From the NCBI RefSeq assembly GCF_900095795.1, contig NZ_LT608328.1:861001-925000 (forward strand): a stretch of 64,000 bases of DNA, read 5' to 3'. The position numbers and the translations under genes are program-made. The notes under the pieces are model-generated. The model was not told the DNA's origin. It was given only the letters and a program-made list of their open reading frames with translations, and made no database searches. Source of the DNA: Petrimonas mucosa (GTDB lineage: Bacteria; Bacteroidota; Bacteroidia; Bacteroidales; Dysgonomonadaceae). Shown one piece after another: positions 7,742 to 16,540 of the stretch; the first letter of the stretch is position 1, and each line of letters starts with the position of its first letter.

Positions 7742-10618
7742 ATGAATTTTTTTGTAGAATATCTTCATGTTTTGCACAAACGGTTTGCCTCGCGGACTGT
7801 AGTGATATTCCTTGTATTGATGCAGGTGCATGCTTCATGTACAAGATCGGGTAGTTCCACTACCGAGAGCGTCCAGTTCAGAGATAGCCTGGAGAAGCGG
7901 ATCCATTACGGCAACATCTCTACCGATTCCATACTCAGTCTGTTCAACAGCTATAGCGTATCGAGAAATCAAGTCGGCATTTACGTTACCAGTTCCGAAC
8001 TGGGCGACAGATACCGGGGACTCTCCGATTTCTCCAGGGCAATCAACTTTCACCAACAATCATTAAACGCCGCCCTCATTCTGAAAGACACGATCTATAT
8101 TGCTCAGGCATATAACAATATTGGAACCGACATGAGAAGGATCGGTGCTCTTCCTGAAGCTTCGGATTACCATTATCGGGCTCTTCAGATTACTGAAAAC
8201 TATCATGATGTCGACGAGAAGGCAAATCTGAGAAACAGGGTAATGGCCCTGAATGGAATCGGGAATGTTGCCCTTTCAATCAATGATTACAAGGAGGCCG
8301 AGCGCAGTTTCAAGGAGGCGCTCAAGGGTGAGGCCATCCTCGAGAGCCTGTTGGGAGAGGCCATAAACTATGCCAATCTGGGAGCAATTTTCCAAATGCG
8401 GAGAGAGTACGATTCGGCAATGTACTACTACAATCTTTCAATGATAAAGAACCAGCTTGTGGGATCAGAGTTGGGGATAGGACTTTGTTATACGCACTTC
8501 GGGGAAATTTTTGAAGAGCAGTATGAGTACTCCAAGGCGGAGAACGAGTTCCGGAAAGCTTATGAGGTGATGGGCAGGATCGACGACAAGTGGCATTGGC
8601 TTGTCGCCTGCTTGGCTGTTTCCCGGATAAACCTCAAATTGGGGAATTTCAACGAGGCTCTTGGTTATCTAGAGAAGGCAAAGGCAACAGCACTGGAGAT
8701 CGAATCGCCCGAACATCTGTCGGAGGTATATGCCTTGTATGAGATGTACTATAGCCGGAATGGCAACTATAAAGATGCGCTCGAGAGCAACAAGTTAAGT
8801 GTGGCGTATAAGGACAGTATCATCAGTGTTCAGAAGAATAACCAGGTGATAGATACCCGGATCAATTATGAGCAGGAAAAGAACCTGAAGTTTATCGATC
8901 AGTTGAACCGGGAGAAAAAAGTACAGGCCCGTGAAACCCGGATTATTCTTGCAGGTTCTGCCATTGCGTTGTTGTTTCTGATATCACTCTCCATTGCGTT
9001 ATGGTATGCTTTTTTGCAACGTACGAAGAAAAACAGGATGTTGCGTGAGATCGACAAGGTAAAATCGCATTTTTTTACCAATATCACCCATGAGTTCCGG
9101 ACTCCCCTGACCATCATCCTTGGTCACAGCAGGCAGTTGCAGAACAAAAGAGTACCGTATGAAGAGGAGAAGTACTACCTGGCAGCCATTGAAAAGCAGG
9201 GTGAACAGATGCTGCGCCTGGTAAACCAGTTGCTCGACATCTCCAAGATAAGTTCAGGATTGGACAAGCCGGTCTGGAAAAGGGGAAATATCGTTACTTT
9301 CATTGGAATGCTGATCGATCGGTATCGGTTGTTTGCAAACGACAAGAATATCATCATCTCTTTCCATCCTCAAAGTTCGATTATTGAAATGGATTTTGTT
9401 CCCAATTACATTACCGATATATTACAGAATTTGCTTTCGAATGCCATCAAGTACACTTCCGATAGCGGTCTGGTAAGTATTCTGGTCACCTCAGACGAGG
9501 AGAACGTGAAAATTAAGGTGGCAGATAACGGGGTGGGAATCAGCGAGGAGGATCTCGGAAAAATATTCGATCTCTTTTACCGTGTATCCGATTCGTCGGG
9601 TAACCAGCATGGAAGTGGAATAGGACTGGCCTTCACCAAGCAGCTGGTGGAACAGATGAACGGAACCATCGAGGTGAAGAGCCAGCTTTACAAAGGGTCT
9701 GAATTCACCGTTACCCTTCCGTTGCGTTCATTTGGGAGTGAGAATATTGAGAAATGGGAGCCGGGCAGCGACTCACCATACAATACCAATTTTTCAGTCT
9801 ACCGCAAACAGGAGCTCGGGCCACCTCCCGACATCTTGGCTGAAGAGGAGTCTCCCGGTATTGAAGGAAAGCCCACAATCCTTTTGGTGGAAGACAATCC
9901 TGATGTCCTCGCTTTTGTCTACACGCTCTTAAGGGATGGCTACAATGTTGTCACGGCTGTTGATGGCGTGGATGGCCTGAAGAAAGCGTTCGCCCTGGTA
10001 CCCGACATCATCATAACGGATGCGATGATGCCCAGGAAAGATGGTTTAACCTTGTGCCGGGAGGTGAAGTCGTCGACGATTCTGAACCATATTCCAATCA
10101 TCATGATCACTGCAAAGACCGATTCCGACGATATGCTTGCCGGTTTAAAATGCGGGGCAGATGTATATATCCGTAAACCTTTCCAGCCCGAGGAGTTGCT
10201 GATCAGGATCTCCAACCTTCTTGATTTTATCAAGGTGATGAAGGTAAAATATATGAACGCGGTACTGGATGAAGATTCAAAGGAGCCTCAGGATGCCAAT
10301 ATGGTTTTTCTCCAGAATGTAACTGATCTGATTCTTGAAAAGATATCCAATCCCGACTTGAATCCACAACTGATTGCTGACGCACTGAACGTAAGTACAT
10401 CCCAGCTGAACCGGAAAATTAACGCGATTACTGGATTCTCCTCCTCATCATATATCCTTCAGGTGAGGATCGACTATTCCAAGCGATTACTTCTACAACC
10501 CAATAAAAATGTTGGGGAGGTTGCCGAGGCTTGCGGTTTTTTTGATATGGCCTACTTCTCCCGTACATTTAAAAAAGTTACCGGTGTTACCCCAACAGCC
10601 TACCGAAACCAGGCCTGA
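7742..10618 (+). CDS. Hybrid two-component sensor/AraC regulator with TPR sensor domain
   Basis: A 958-residue one-protein signalling system. The order is: N-terminal hydrophobic signal/anchor (about 16-32), a periplasmic TPR array (about 50-370, e.g. ALILKDTIYIAQAYNNIGTD), a membrane helix (about 400-423, IILAGSAIALLFLISLSIAL), histidine kinase with H box NITHEFRTPL, N box LLSNAIKYTSDSG, D box DNGVGIS and G box GSGIGLAF, receiver (VEDNP near the start, phospho-acceptor Asp near residue 760 in IITDAMMP), and a C-terminal AraC HTH with FFDMAYFSRTFKK. I chose the ATG at 7742; an earlier in-frame TTG would lie inside the intron. It faces the DUF2589-subtilase operon and probably controls it. Confidence 0.93.
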   Translation: MNFFVEYLHVLHKRFASRTVVIFLVLMQVHASCTRSGSSTTESVQFRDSLEKRIHYGNISTDSILSLFNSYSVSRNQVGIYVTSSELGDRYRGLSDFSRAINFHQQSLNAALILKDTIYIAQAYNNIGTDMRRIGALPEASDYHYRALQITENYHDVDEKANLRNRVMALNGIGNVALSINDYKEAERSFKEALKGEAILESLLGEAINYANLGAIFQMRREYDSAMYYYNLSMIKNQLVGSELGIGLCYTHFGEIFEEQYEYSKAENEFRKAYEVMGRIDDKWHWLVACLAVSRINLKLGNFNEALGYLEKAKATALEIESPEHLSEVYALYEMYYSRNGNYKDALESNKLSVAYKDSIISVQKNNQVIDTRINYEQEKNLKFIDQLNREKKVQARETRIILAGSAIALLFLISLSIALWYAFLQRTKKNRMLREIDKVKSHFFTNITHEFRTPLTIILGHSRQLQNKRVPYEEEKYYLAAIEKQGEQMLRLVNQLLDISKISSGLDKPVWKRGNIVTFIGMLIDRYRLFANDKNIIISFHPQSSIIEMDFVPNYITDILQNLLSNAIKYTSDSGLVSILVTSDEENVKIKVADNGVGISEEDLGKIFDLFYRVSDSSGNQHGSGIGLAFTKQLVEQMNGTIEVKSQLYKGSEFTVTLPLRSFGSENIEKWEPGSDSPYNTNFSVYRKQELGPPPDILAEEESPGIEGKPTILLVEDNPDVLAFVYTLLRDGYNVVTAVDGVDGLKKAFALVPDIIITDAMMPRKDGLTLCREVKSSTILNHIPIIMITAKTDSDDMLAGLKCGADVYIRKPFQPEELLIRISNLLDFIKVMKVKYMNAVLDEDSKEPQDANMVFLQNVTDLILEKISNPDLNPQLIADALNVSTSQLNRKINAITGFSSSSYILQVRIDYSKRLLLQPNKNVGEVAEACGFFDMAYFSRTFKKVTGVTPTAYRNQA

Positions 10619-10776
10619 TAACATTTGACTATTTTTTATCGGTTAAACTCCTTTTATACAATATCTTACATTTTGTATAATGCTCGTGTAGTACAAATTT
10701 GAAAAAGTTAATGTTCAAATTATACAAATAATTGTTCTATTTGTTATAAAATATCATCGCATGCTCCGATATATTT
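10619..10776. promoter_or_regulatory. AT-rich intergenic with inverted repeats, candidate operator
   Basis: Directly after the regulator gene, TTATACAA (10654-10661) and its complement TTGTATAA (10673-10680) form a dyad with an 11-nt spacer. A second TTATACAAAT-like site and a TATTTGTTATAA site follow at about 10718-10748. The 11-mer GTTAATGTTCA at 10707-10717 recurs upstream of the stand-alone AraC gene (19814-19824). Before IS insertion this stretch was part of the roughly 220-base leader of the DUF2589 operon, so these may be regulator binding sites. Confidence 0.3.
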
Positions 10777-12250
10777 AGTCGAGCCTTAAAAAGCCCATTT
10801 TTCTCTGGTTTGTAAAATTTCACCTCCCCTGATGGGGTGAAGTTGCCTGTTCAGGAACACAATTATCTTTTCAAGGAAGAGCCAAAAAGATGACTTCCAC
10901 TTGTTCATCATCCTTTTGAAGTTGAATCCGGCAGCTGCGAGCATAACATTGATCTCATCCCCGGTGATTCCCTTGTAGTAATTGCGGGAGAGACGGTGAT
11001 CTTCTTTCAGGTGTCCGATTACCGGCTCAATACCTGCCCGCTTGCGGAAGTACTTTCTCTCTTTATTCTTCCTATAGGTGCTTAGAGCCTTTGAAAAGGA
11101 TTTGGGGATGTGGATGAGTGTATCCCTGACTTTACTTCTTCCCCGGTACCCCCTGTCGCAGATACCGTTTCGGGGTTTTCTTTCCGTCAACTTCTCCACT
11201 TGCTCGATAGCCTTGTCTAGCGTGTGCCCGTCAAATTCATTTCTAAAACTCAGTGCTCCAACAATTACACCGCTACCGGTTCGTGTGATGGATACCTTGT
11301 TTCCAAACTCGTACAGTTTATGCTCTTTCCCCTTGCTGATGCATTGCACATCCACCTCGTGCAGTGAATAAACCTTGTTCTTGTCTTTCTTCTTCTGGGC
11401 CAGTACCCGCTTGTACAGGTCCAGTTCATTCCGGTAACCATCAACCATGGTACCCAGCTTCCTTTCCACATCGCGTACCAGCCGTCCGGCTATGGTTCTC
11501 ACTTTCTTATCCGCTTTCCTGGCTTTACCCTTGTTTCGTGGGTGATTTCGGAAGCGCTGATCGTAGGAAAGATCTTTCAGGATTCGCCTGTAACTCTGGC
11601 GCAAATCCAAACTGTTCCTGTCTGCTATCTTCCAGCACCTCTTGATAATCTTCTTTGCCAGTTTGTCATCCGTGGGGAAGGTGATATTTTTCTCCTGGAC
11701 AGTGGTGTCGATGTAAACGTCCTTGTCGTTCGAGTCTTTACCATTGATACGGATGCTCTCCCTTAAGATCAGCTCAATACCCTCTTTGCCGATGCGGTGA
11801 CGGAAATGAACCAACTCTGACGCTTCACAAGGAACACGAGGTTGGAATTCCTGTTCACCACAAAAATACTGGTAGTAATTGTTTTCACTCCATTGTTCCA
11901 CCACGCTTTCATCCGAGAGATCTCGGATGTGTTTCAGGATCAATAATCCCACCATCAGGCGAATGGGCTTCGCCGGACGTCCGTGATCGGGACAATACAG
12001 GGGTGAGAACTCTCTTTCAAACATCTCCCAATCAATTTTATTGGCCAGAATGAATAGCGGGTGCTTATGATTCAATGTGCTTTCCAGTGAAAAGAACAAT
12101 GAGTGTTGTGAACGGTCTTGTTGTTTTGCCAGCATGATTTTCTGCAAGATTTATATCTCAAATTTACGAAAACTTGCAGATATAACCAAGGAAAATATCT
12201 ATTATTTTACTGTATCATAGACGATTGAATACTTTTTAAGGGCTGACTAT
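10777..12250 (-). mobile_element. IS5-type insertion sequence, copy 1 (intact)
   Basis: An element of about 1.47 kb carrying one full transposase gene. The ends are imperfect inverted repeats: GTCGAGCCTTAAAAAG at 10778-10793 and the complement of GTCAGCCCTTAAAAAG at 12232-12247. TA flanks both sides and may be a 2-bp target duplication or part of the repeat. It lies in the leader between the hybrid regulator and the DUF2589 gene. A related but damaged element is at 45.3-46.8 kb (end sequence GTCGCTCCTTAAAAG). Confidence 0.85.
10786..12147 (-). CDS. IS5-family transposase
   Basis: A 453-residue DDE transposase. The N-terminal domain contains GRPAKPIRLMVGLLILKHI and a YQYFCG motif typical of long Bacteroidota IS5-type enzymes. 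The catalytic residues are recognisable as Asp in YIDTTVQEKN, Asp in ICDRGYRG and Glu in GIEPVIGHLKEDHRL, and a basic linker lies between the first two. The stop codon lies inside the terminal inverted repeat, as is common for such compact elements. No frameshift or stop is seen, so the enzyme looks functional. IS5 versus IS1182 assignment is by general resemblance only. Confidence 0.88.
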   Translation of the reverse strand: MQKIMLAKQQDRSQHSLFFSLESTLNHKHPLFILANKIDWEMFEREFSPLYCPDHGRPAKPIRLMVGLLILKHIRDLSDESVVEQWSENNYYQYFCGEQEFQPRVPCEASELVHFRHRIGKEGIELILRESIRINGKDSNDKDVYIDTTVQEKNITFPTDDKLAKKIIKRCWKIADRNSLDLRQSYRRILKDLSYDQRFRNHPRNKGKARKADKKVRTIAGRLVRDVERKLGTMVDGYRNELDLYKRVLAQKKKDKNKVYSLHEVDVQCISKGKEHKLYEFGNKVSITRTGSGVIVGALSFRNEFDGHTLDKAIEQVEKLTERKPRNGICDRGYRGRSKVRDTLIHIPKSFSKALSTYRKNKERKYFRKRAGIEPVIGHLKEDHRLSRNYYKGITGDEINVMLAAAGFNFKRMMNKWKSSFWLFLEKIIVFLNRQLHPIRGGEILQTREKWAF

Positions 12251-12315
12251 TTACATATTGTAAGCCATGGGTCTCGGGCTTAATTTTATTAATCTATTAA
12301 AAAATGATTGAGATG

Positions 12316-12324
12316 AAAACTTTA
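12316..12324 (+). repeat. Target-site duplication, left copy (IS1595 copy 1)
   Basis: AAAACTTTA immediately before the IS1595 end; the same nine bases follow the element at 13409-13417. IS1595 elements usually duplicate 8 bp, and one base may be chance. Confidence 0.85.
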
Positions 12325-13408
12325 TATGATTATCCGCAATAGTTCCTATTGTAAATTCTTGACTTGAAATCAGGAGCATACGTTACAGCGGCTATCAACA
12401 GTCTTTCAAACTGGTTTTCCCCGAAGTAACGCCTGTTGAATTTATAACAGAACTGGTTGAGGTAATATTGCAAGTATTCTGGTTTTATCTTGTAATACAC
12501 GCCCAGGAGCTGTCGTTTGGCATTGCTGATCGCGGTATGCACCCAGGGCAGCACCTTGGAAAGATCCTGGTGTGGAATAACAGATGCCGTATGTGAATGA
12601 ACATGCTCTTTCAATTTAGTGTAAGATGTTGAGTCATCGGTGGTCAGATCCGCCGTGCTTTCAACGTGCTCTTTGACATTCCTTGTAATTGTACCGGACT
12701 TCAAGTCACTGATCACTTTCATTTTCAGGTATCTAACCTTCTTGGGTTTCTTACCCGGCTTGGGGTTTTCAATGGTTTTGCTTTCAGCCATTACCAGCAC
12801 TTTGGTCTTTTTTTGGCTCCCGCGGCCGCGCTTCAACGGTTTGTCCCTCTCTTCAAGGGATATTTCGGTGGAAAAGAAGGCGTCATCCAACTCGATGGCT
12901 CCCTCAAGGGTGTACTCATCATCGCGTTTGCCCATCACGTCACGCAGTTTATTGACCATTTCCCATATGGGCTGGTAACGCTTGTGCCCCAGCTGGCGCT
13001 GCAGCTCCGCAGCGGAAAAGGAGCCCTTGGTCGCCGTGAGCAGGTGCATGGCCACGAACCAGTAACGGTAGGGCAGGTTGGAGTGCTGCATGACGGTGCC
13101 TGAACGCAAGGTTTGGCGTGCGCGACAACGCTTGCATTCATAGGCCTGCTTGTTTTCCAGCCAATAATGTTCTTTACAATTACAATGACGACAGGTTACT
13201 CCCATTTGGTCTCTTTGTTCTTTGAATTTTTTCCGACAGGATTCCTCATCGGGGTAATTTATAGCAAAATCCAGGATATTCATAGTTTGAATCTTTATAT
13301 CGCTAGCGATGTAAATATAATGAATATCAGTGAATTGTGCAAGTATTTTTGAAACTTATTTATAACTTTTTCCCGCTAAATTCTTTAGGAATAACTGCGG
13401 ATAATCAT
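12325..13408 (-). mobile_element. IS1595-type insertion sequence, copy 1 (intact, with target duplication)
   Basis: A 1,084-base element. Inverted ends are ATGATTATCCGCAATAGTTC at the left and the complement of ATGATTATCCGCAGTTATTC at the right. The direct repeat AAAACTTTA flanks it on both sides. Cutting out the element plus one repeat joins ATG (12313-12315) to AAA ACT TTA AAA GAT, restoring the DUF2589 start. The second copy at 44.3-45.3 kb is almost the same length and very similar but has a damaged gene. Confidence 0.93.
12330..13283 (-). CDS. IS1595-family transposase (ISXO2-like)
   Basis: A 317-residue transposase. A zinc ribbon opens the protein (CRHCNCKEHYW with CKRCRARQ), followed by TLRSGTVMQHSNLPYRYWF, which is diagnostic of the IS1595/ISXO2 group. 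The catalytic core has Asp in AIELDDAFF, a second Asp in LTTDDSTSY and the Asn/His region in WVHTAISNAKRQLLGVYY, ending with YLNQFCYKFNRRYFGENQF. The frame is intact; compared with copy 2 it retains a run of four Cs (GAAAACCCC) whose loss breaks the other copy. Confidence 0.92.
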   Translation of the reverse strand: MNILDFAINYPDEESCRKKFKEQRDQMGVTCRHCNCKEHYWLENKQAYECKRCRARQTLRSGTVMQHSNLPYRYWFVAMHLLTATKGSFSAAELQRQLGHKRYQPIWEMVNKLRDVMGKRDDEYTLEGAIELDDAFFSTEISLEERDKPLKRGRGSQKKTKVLVMAESKTIENPKPGKKPKKVRYLKMKVISDLKSGTITRNVKEHVESTADLTTDDSTSYTKLKEHVHSHTASVIPHQDLSKVLPWVHTAISNAKRQLLGVYYKIKPEYLQYYLNQFCYKFNRRYFGENQFERLLIAAVTYAPDFKSRIYNRNYCG

Positions 13409-14281
13409 AAAACTTTAAAAGATGTCTTGGGACAAGACTACAGTAAAAAAACAAAAAGTGAACTGATCGATCTGCTTTCTGGGCTGGAGAATACTTTAAC
13501 TCCTTCGGTTTATGAACAGATCAGTGGAATTGCACCTTCGGAGCTGCAAGGCCTTACGAGAAAGGAAATCATCGATATTATCGATAGCTTCAAAGCCAGT
13601 TACGACCCGAAATGGGAAAACTTGGCGGCCAAGGCTACATCGGATGTTGCCAAGTTGCTTTTTGGCAGGATGGCCGAGGACGATAATATCTTCAGGACCT
13701 CAGATGCGTCCAGTGCCGATTTTGCGGCTGAACTGGGAAGTATCGACTTTGCCACGATTATCGGGGGGCCGTTGGATGCCTGCGTGAGGGCGCAATCGAA
13801 TGCATCGATAAGTACGGTAAGCTTTATCAATGAGGTGGGATTTGAAACAGACTCTTCTGGTACAAAAAAACTCAGGATGGCTGAGTTCAAGTACAAGAGG
13901 AGTGTCCCCAACCCTGCATACGATCCTGAAAATCCCGGTAGTGCTACTCCAACTATTCAGCAGGATGCGGAGATAATCGTACCATTCATTGCTCTCCTCA
14001 ATGTCCCCAGTTTCCGGATCGAATCGTGCGAAGTTGACTTTAATGTGAAGCTCAACTCCACCTATACCAAGAATGTAAGCGATGAGTTTGGCATCAATGC
14101 AGGTGCATCGGGCGGTTGGGGACCTGTAAAGTTCAAGGTGGACGTCTCGTACAAAAGATCATCAAGTACCGGTATCAAAGTGGAGAAAGAGTACTCGCTG
14201 GGAGTCAAGGTAAGGGCAACAAACGACGAAATGCCTGCCGGACTCGAAAAAGTGTTGGGATTACTGGGTTCAACAAATTAA
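13337..14281 (+). CDS. DUF2589 protein, 5' end displaced by IS1595
   Basis: From 13409 on this encodes a DUF2589 protein: IDFATIIGGPLDACVRAQSN, SFINEVGFETD, VPFIALLNVPSFRIESCEVD, then a Gly-rich segment and the C-terminal GVKVRATNDEMPAGLEKVLG. No signal peptide is seen, so the protein is probably cytoplasmic; the function of the family is unknown. The native start (ATG at 12313, then AAA ACT TTA) has been separated from the body by the IS. The present frame can only begin at a GTG (13337) inside the IS, adding 24 foreign residues, or at internal codons. Expression is doubtful. Residues 5-80 are a separate helical region with repeated IDLLSG/IIDIIDSF-type stretches. Confidence 0.75.
   Translation: MQVFLKLIYNFFPLNSLGITADNHKTLKDVLGQDYSKKTKSELIDLLSGLENTLTPSVYEQISGIAPSELQGLTRKEIIDIIDSFKASYDPKWENLAAKATSDVAKLLFGRMAEDDNIFRTSDASSADFAAELGSIDFATIIGGPLDACVRAQSNASISTVSFINEVGFETDSSGTKKLRMAEFKYKRSVPNPAYDPENPGSATPTIQQDAEIIVPFIALLNVPSFRIESCEVDFNVKLNSTYTKNVSDEFGINAGASGGWGPVKFKVDVSYKRSSSTGIKVEKEYSLGVKVRATNDEMPAGLEKVLGLLGSTN
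13409..13417 (+). repeat. Target-site duplication, right copy (IS1595 copy 1)
   Basis: AAAACTTTA, the partner of 12316-12324; it also encodes residues K-T-L of the DUF2589 protein. Confidence 0.85.
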
Positions 14282-14285
14282 AACC

Positions 14286-14984
14286 ATGATCAAACTCTCG
14301 GATTACCTGGATTATCTCTACAGCGAGATAATCCAGGCTCGTAAGAAGGCGGATGAGAAGTCGGTTCAAGTGGCCAAAGAGTATGCCAATCACGAGTACT
14401 TGAAGTTTTTCAAGGCACCTCGTTTCACCTTTCCATCGATAAAGATGGATATACCGTTGAAGGTGAGTAATATCAGTGCCCAGTCGAAATACGACTTCAA
14501 ACTTGATAACGAGAAGTTCCTGAACGAATTGAATGAACGGATTGTAACTGTAAACAGAGAGAAGCAACTGAACATCTCCCCGGTTACAAAAGAGGAGATC
14601 CAGTCGACTGAATTTACAGAACTCTTCAAGACTCTCGAGAAAAAAGACCAGAAACTGGTTAAGAACATCAACGATGAGATAAAGAAGATAGACATCTCTC
14701 CGCAAATCACGCTGCTGAATAAAAGGGTTTTCACCCCCCAGGACAGTAAGGTAGAGGCAGAGCGTGCAGAAATGAAGAGGATTCTGACGGAGACTATTGC
14801 CAATAGCTATTCGCTCGTCTCTACCAAGTTGAATGATATCTATATCGATCCGAATACGACCGGTGCGGAGGATAAGGACAAGCTATTCATCAACCTCCAT
14901 ATCGAGATGGAGGAGGAGGGTTTGCGGATCAAGTCGATTACCGATAAGAACGGGCAACCGGTCGAAGAAATCATTTTTGAATAG
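14286..14984 (+). CDS. Unknown protein of the DUF2589-subtilase cluster
   Basis: A 232-residue protein that I do not recognise. It starts 4 bases after the DUF2589 stop. It is charged and largely helical in the middle (FLNELNERIVTVNREKQLNI, LFKTLEKKDQKLVKNI), has no signal peptide or membrane segment, and ends in a compact beta-like segment (LFINLHIEMEEEGLRIKSI). The N-terminus, KLSDYLDYLYSEIIQARKKADEKS, looks like a coiled helix. The next gene starts right after its stop codon. Tight packing with the DUF2589 and subtilase genes suggests one complex or pathway; no enzymatic motif is visible. Confidence 0.7.
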   Translation: MIKLSDYLDYLYSEIIQARKKADEKSVQVAKEYANHEYLKFFKAPRFTFPSIKMDIPLKVSNISAQSKYDFKLDNEKFLNELNERIVTVNREKQLNISPVTKEEIQSTEFTELFKTLEKKDQKLVKNINDEIKKIDISPQITLLNKRVFTPQDSKVEAERAEMKRILTETIANSYSLVSTKLNDIYIDPNTTGAEDKDKLFINLHIEMEEEGLRIKSITDKNGQPVEEIIFE

Positions 14985-15569
14985 ATGAAAGAGTTTATCC
15001 ACAACAAGATCAGGGTAATTGACGAACTTCTCGCCGAATTCAATCATGTGCAGAAGTTGTTTGTGGAAAAATCGTTCGATTTTGAGCATCGCTTTAACGC
15101 TTTTCTGGCCAAACTCTCCGATTACTTTGAAATGAGAGGTGACAATGCCAAAGCGTCGGAGGTTCTCAGGATAAGAAGCATGCTTCAAACGGTAAAAAGA
15201 GGTTTCGATCCTTCCAGAATGGAGAAGATTACCTCATGGAGGGGTGAATTGTTGTGGGGATTTTCCTACAAGGGGATTGAGAGTCTTGACCTGTTGTTGC
15301 AGGATATCTACAAGAAAGAGATCTCAAAGCTGGAAGAGGGTGAGGAGATTCTCTCAAACCTGATCCTGAGCCTTTGCCAGCAAGGGGTATTATCGAATGA
15401 GAAGCTGAAAGAGCTGAATTCGATAGCAGAAATTGAAGCATTCTGGAACTTTCTTCTGACACAGAATGGGACTATATCCATAATAAATAAGAAGTTGCTC
15501 GCAAATTTGATTCCGGAAGACATCTTTCTGCTTATCGAAAAAATTGTTTCCAACATCACCATACAATAA
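14985..15569 (+). CDS. Unknown helical protein of the DUF2589-subtilase cluster
   Basis: A 194-residue protein with no family I can name. Almost all of it is predicted helix from its composition (e.g. EFNHVQKLFVEKSFDFEHRF, LDLLLQDIYKKEISKLEEGE). It has no signal peptide, no Cys pair and no nucleotide-binding motif. It begins at the base after the previous stop and ends 9 bases before the subtilase gene, so it belongs to the same transcript. An adaptor or structural role is possible but nothing in the sequence proves it. Confidence 0.68.
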   Translation: MKEFIHNKIRVIDELLAEFNHVQKLFVEKSFDFEHRFNAFLAKLSDYFEMRGDNAKASEVLRIRSMLQTVKRGFDPSRMEKITSWRGELLWGFSYKGIESLDLLLQDIYKKEISKLEEGEEILSNLILSLCQQGVLSNEKLKELNSIAEIEAFWNFLLTQNGTISIINKKLLANLIPEDIFLLIEKIVSNITIQ

Positions 15570-15578
15570 CTGAAGATT

Positions 15579-16463
15579 ATGGCAAAAGAGAGATACATTG
15601 TTTTGCTGGATAGCCAGAATGAGAAATCGATCAAGAGCGTGGAGAAAGGGTTCTCCGTAAGCGTAACCTCATCCGAGTTCCTGTCGAAGGAGAACCGCTC
15701 ATTTCACATTATCGACAATAACCATGCCGTCCTATACAAGAATCTGGGCGTCATGGTGGTGGACGATGTGGATGAGCAGCTATTGACCGCCTCGATAAGC
15801 GACAGTAGGAGTCCGGTTGTCTATTTTGAGAAGGAGAGGGAGTTTTTTCCAGCAGATGAGTTTACCCTGATTGATGATTTGAAGGCGACAGTTGATCAAT
15901 TAAACAGCAAGATTACAGAACTGGAGAACTTTATCCGGAGCAGGTCAATGCCCAAACCTGCTGTAACTGATCTGGAGTGGGGATTAAAGGCTATTGGTGT
16001 CGACGAGGCCCGGTTTACGGGTAAAGGGGTGGATATCTGCATTCTTGATACCGGTTTCGATGTTTCGCATCCCGATTTTGCGGAGAGGTTTATTGAGGGA
16101 AAGTCATTTGTTGAGGGTGAAGAGTGGGACAAGGATCTCAACGGACACGGAACGCATTGTGCCGGTATCGCCTGCGGATATGTACGGGGTGATACCGGTA
16201 AGCGCTACGGGATTGCCAAAGATAGTAACCTGAAGATAGGCAAGGTGCTCGGCAACAATGGAAAGGGGACAACCAGCAGTATCATCGATGCCATAGACTG
16301 GGCAATTACCAAGAAGTACCGGGTCATCTCCCTCTCACTTGCTTCACCAGTAAAACTGAATGAGAAACCCTCCCCTCTTTTTGAAACAGTAGGCAGCAGG
16401 GTGTTTATTTCACCCCAAAAGTATACCAGTATTTCAATCCAAAAGTATACCATTTTAATTTAA
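15579..16463 (+). pseudogene. Intracellular subtilase (S8), N-terminal half, cut by IS21
   Basis: Bases 15579-16401 encode the first 274 residues of an S8 peptidase; the rest of this frame is IS sequence. An I9-like prodomain (about 4-90, with AVLYKNLGVMVVDDVDEQLL and VVYFEKERE) comes first. A short coiled coil follows (about 97-121), then the catalytic Asp157 in ILDTGFDVSHPDF and His190 in LNGHGTHCAG. There is no signal peptide, so the enzyme would be cytoplasmic. Joining 16401 to 18942 restores a 421-residue protein with Ser366. As it stands the catalytic Ser is missing, so this half is inactive. Confidence 0.88.
16394..16401 (+). repeat. Target-site duplication, left copy (IS21)
   Basis: CAGCAGGG at 16394-16401 is repeated at 18934-18941 on the other side of the IS21 element; removal of one copy and the element restores the subtilase frame. 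Confidence 0.85.
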
Positions 16464-16540
16464 TCTCCAAGTCCGTTTCCCTGTTGGGGGCGGTACCGCC
16501 CCCAACAGGGAAACGGGCGTTCTTATTCTGACTGTTATTT

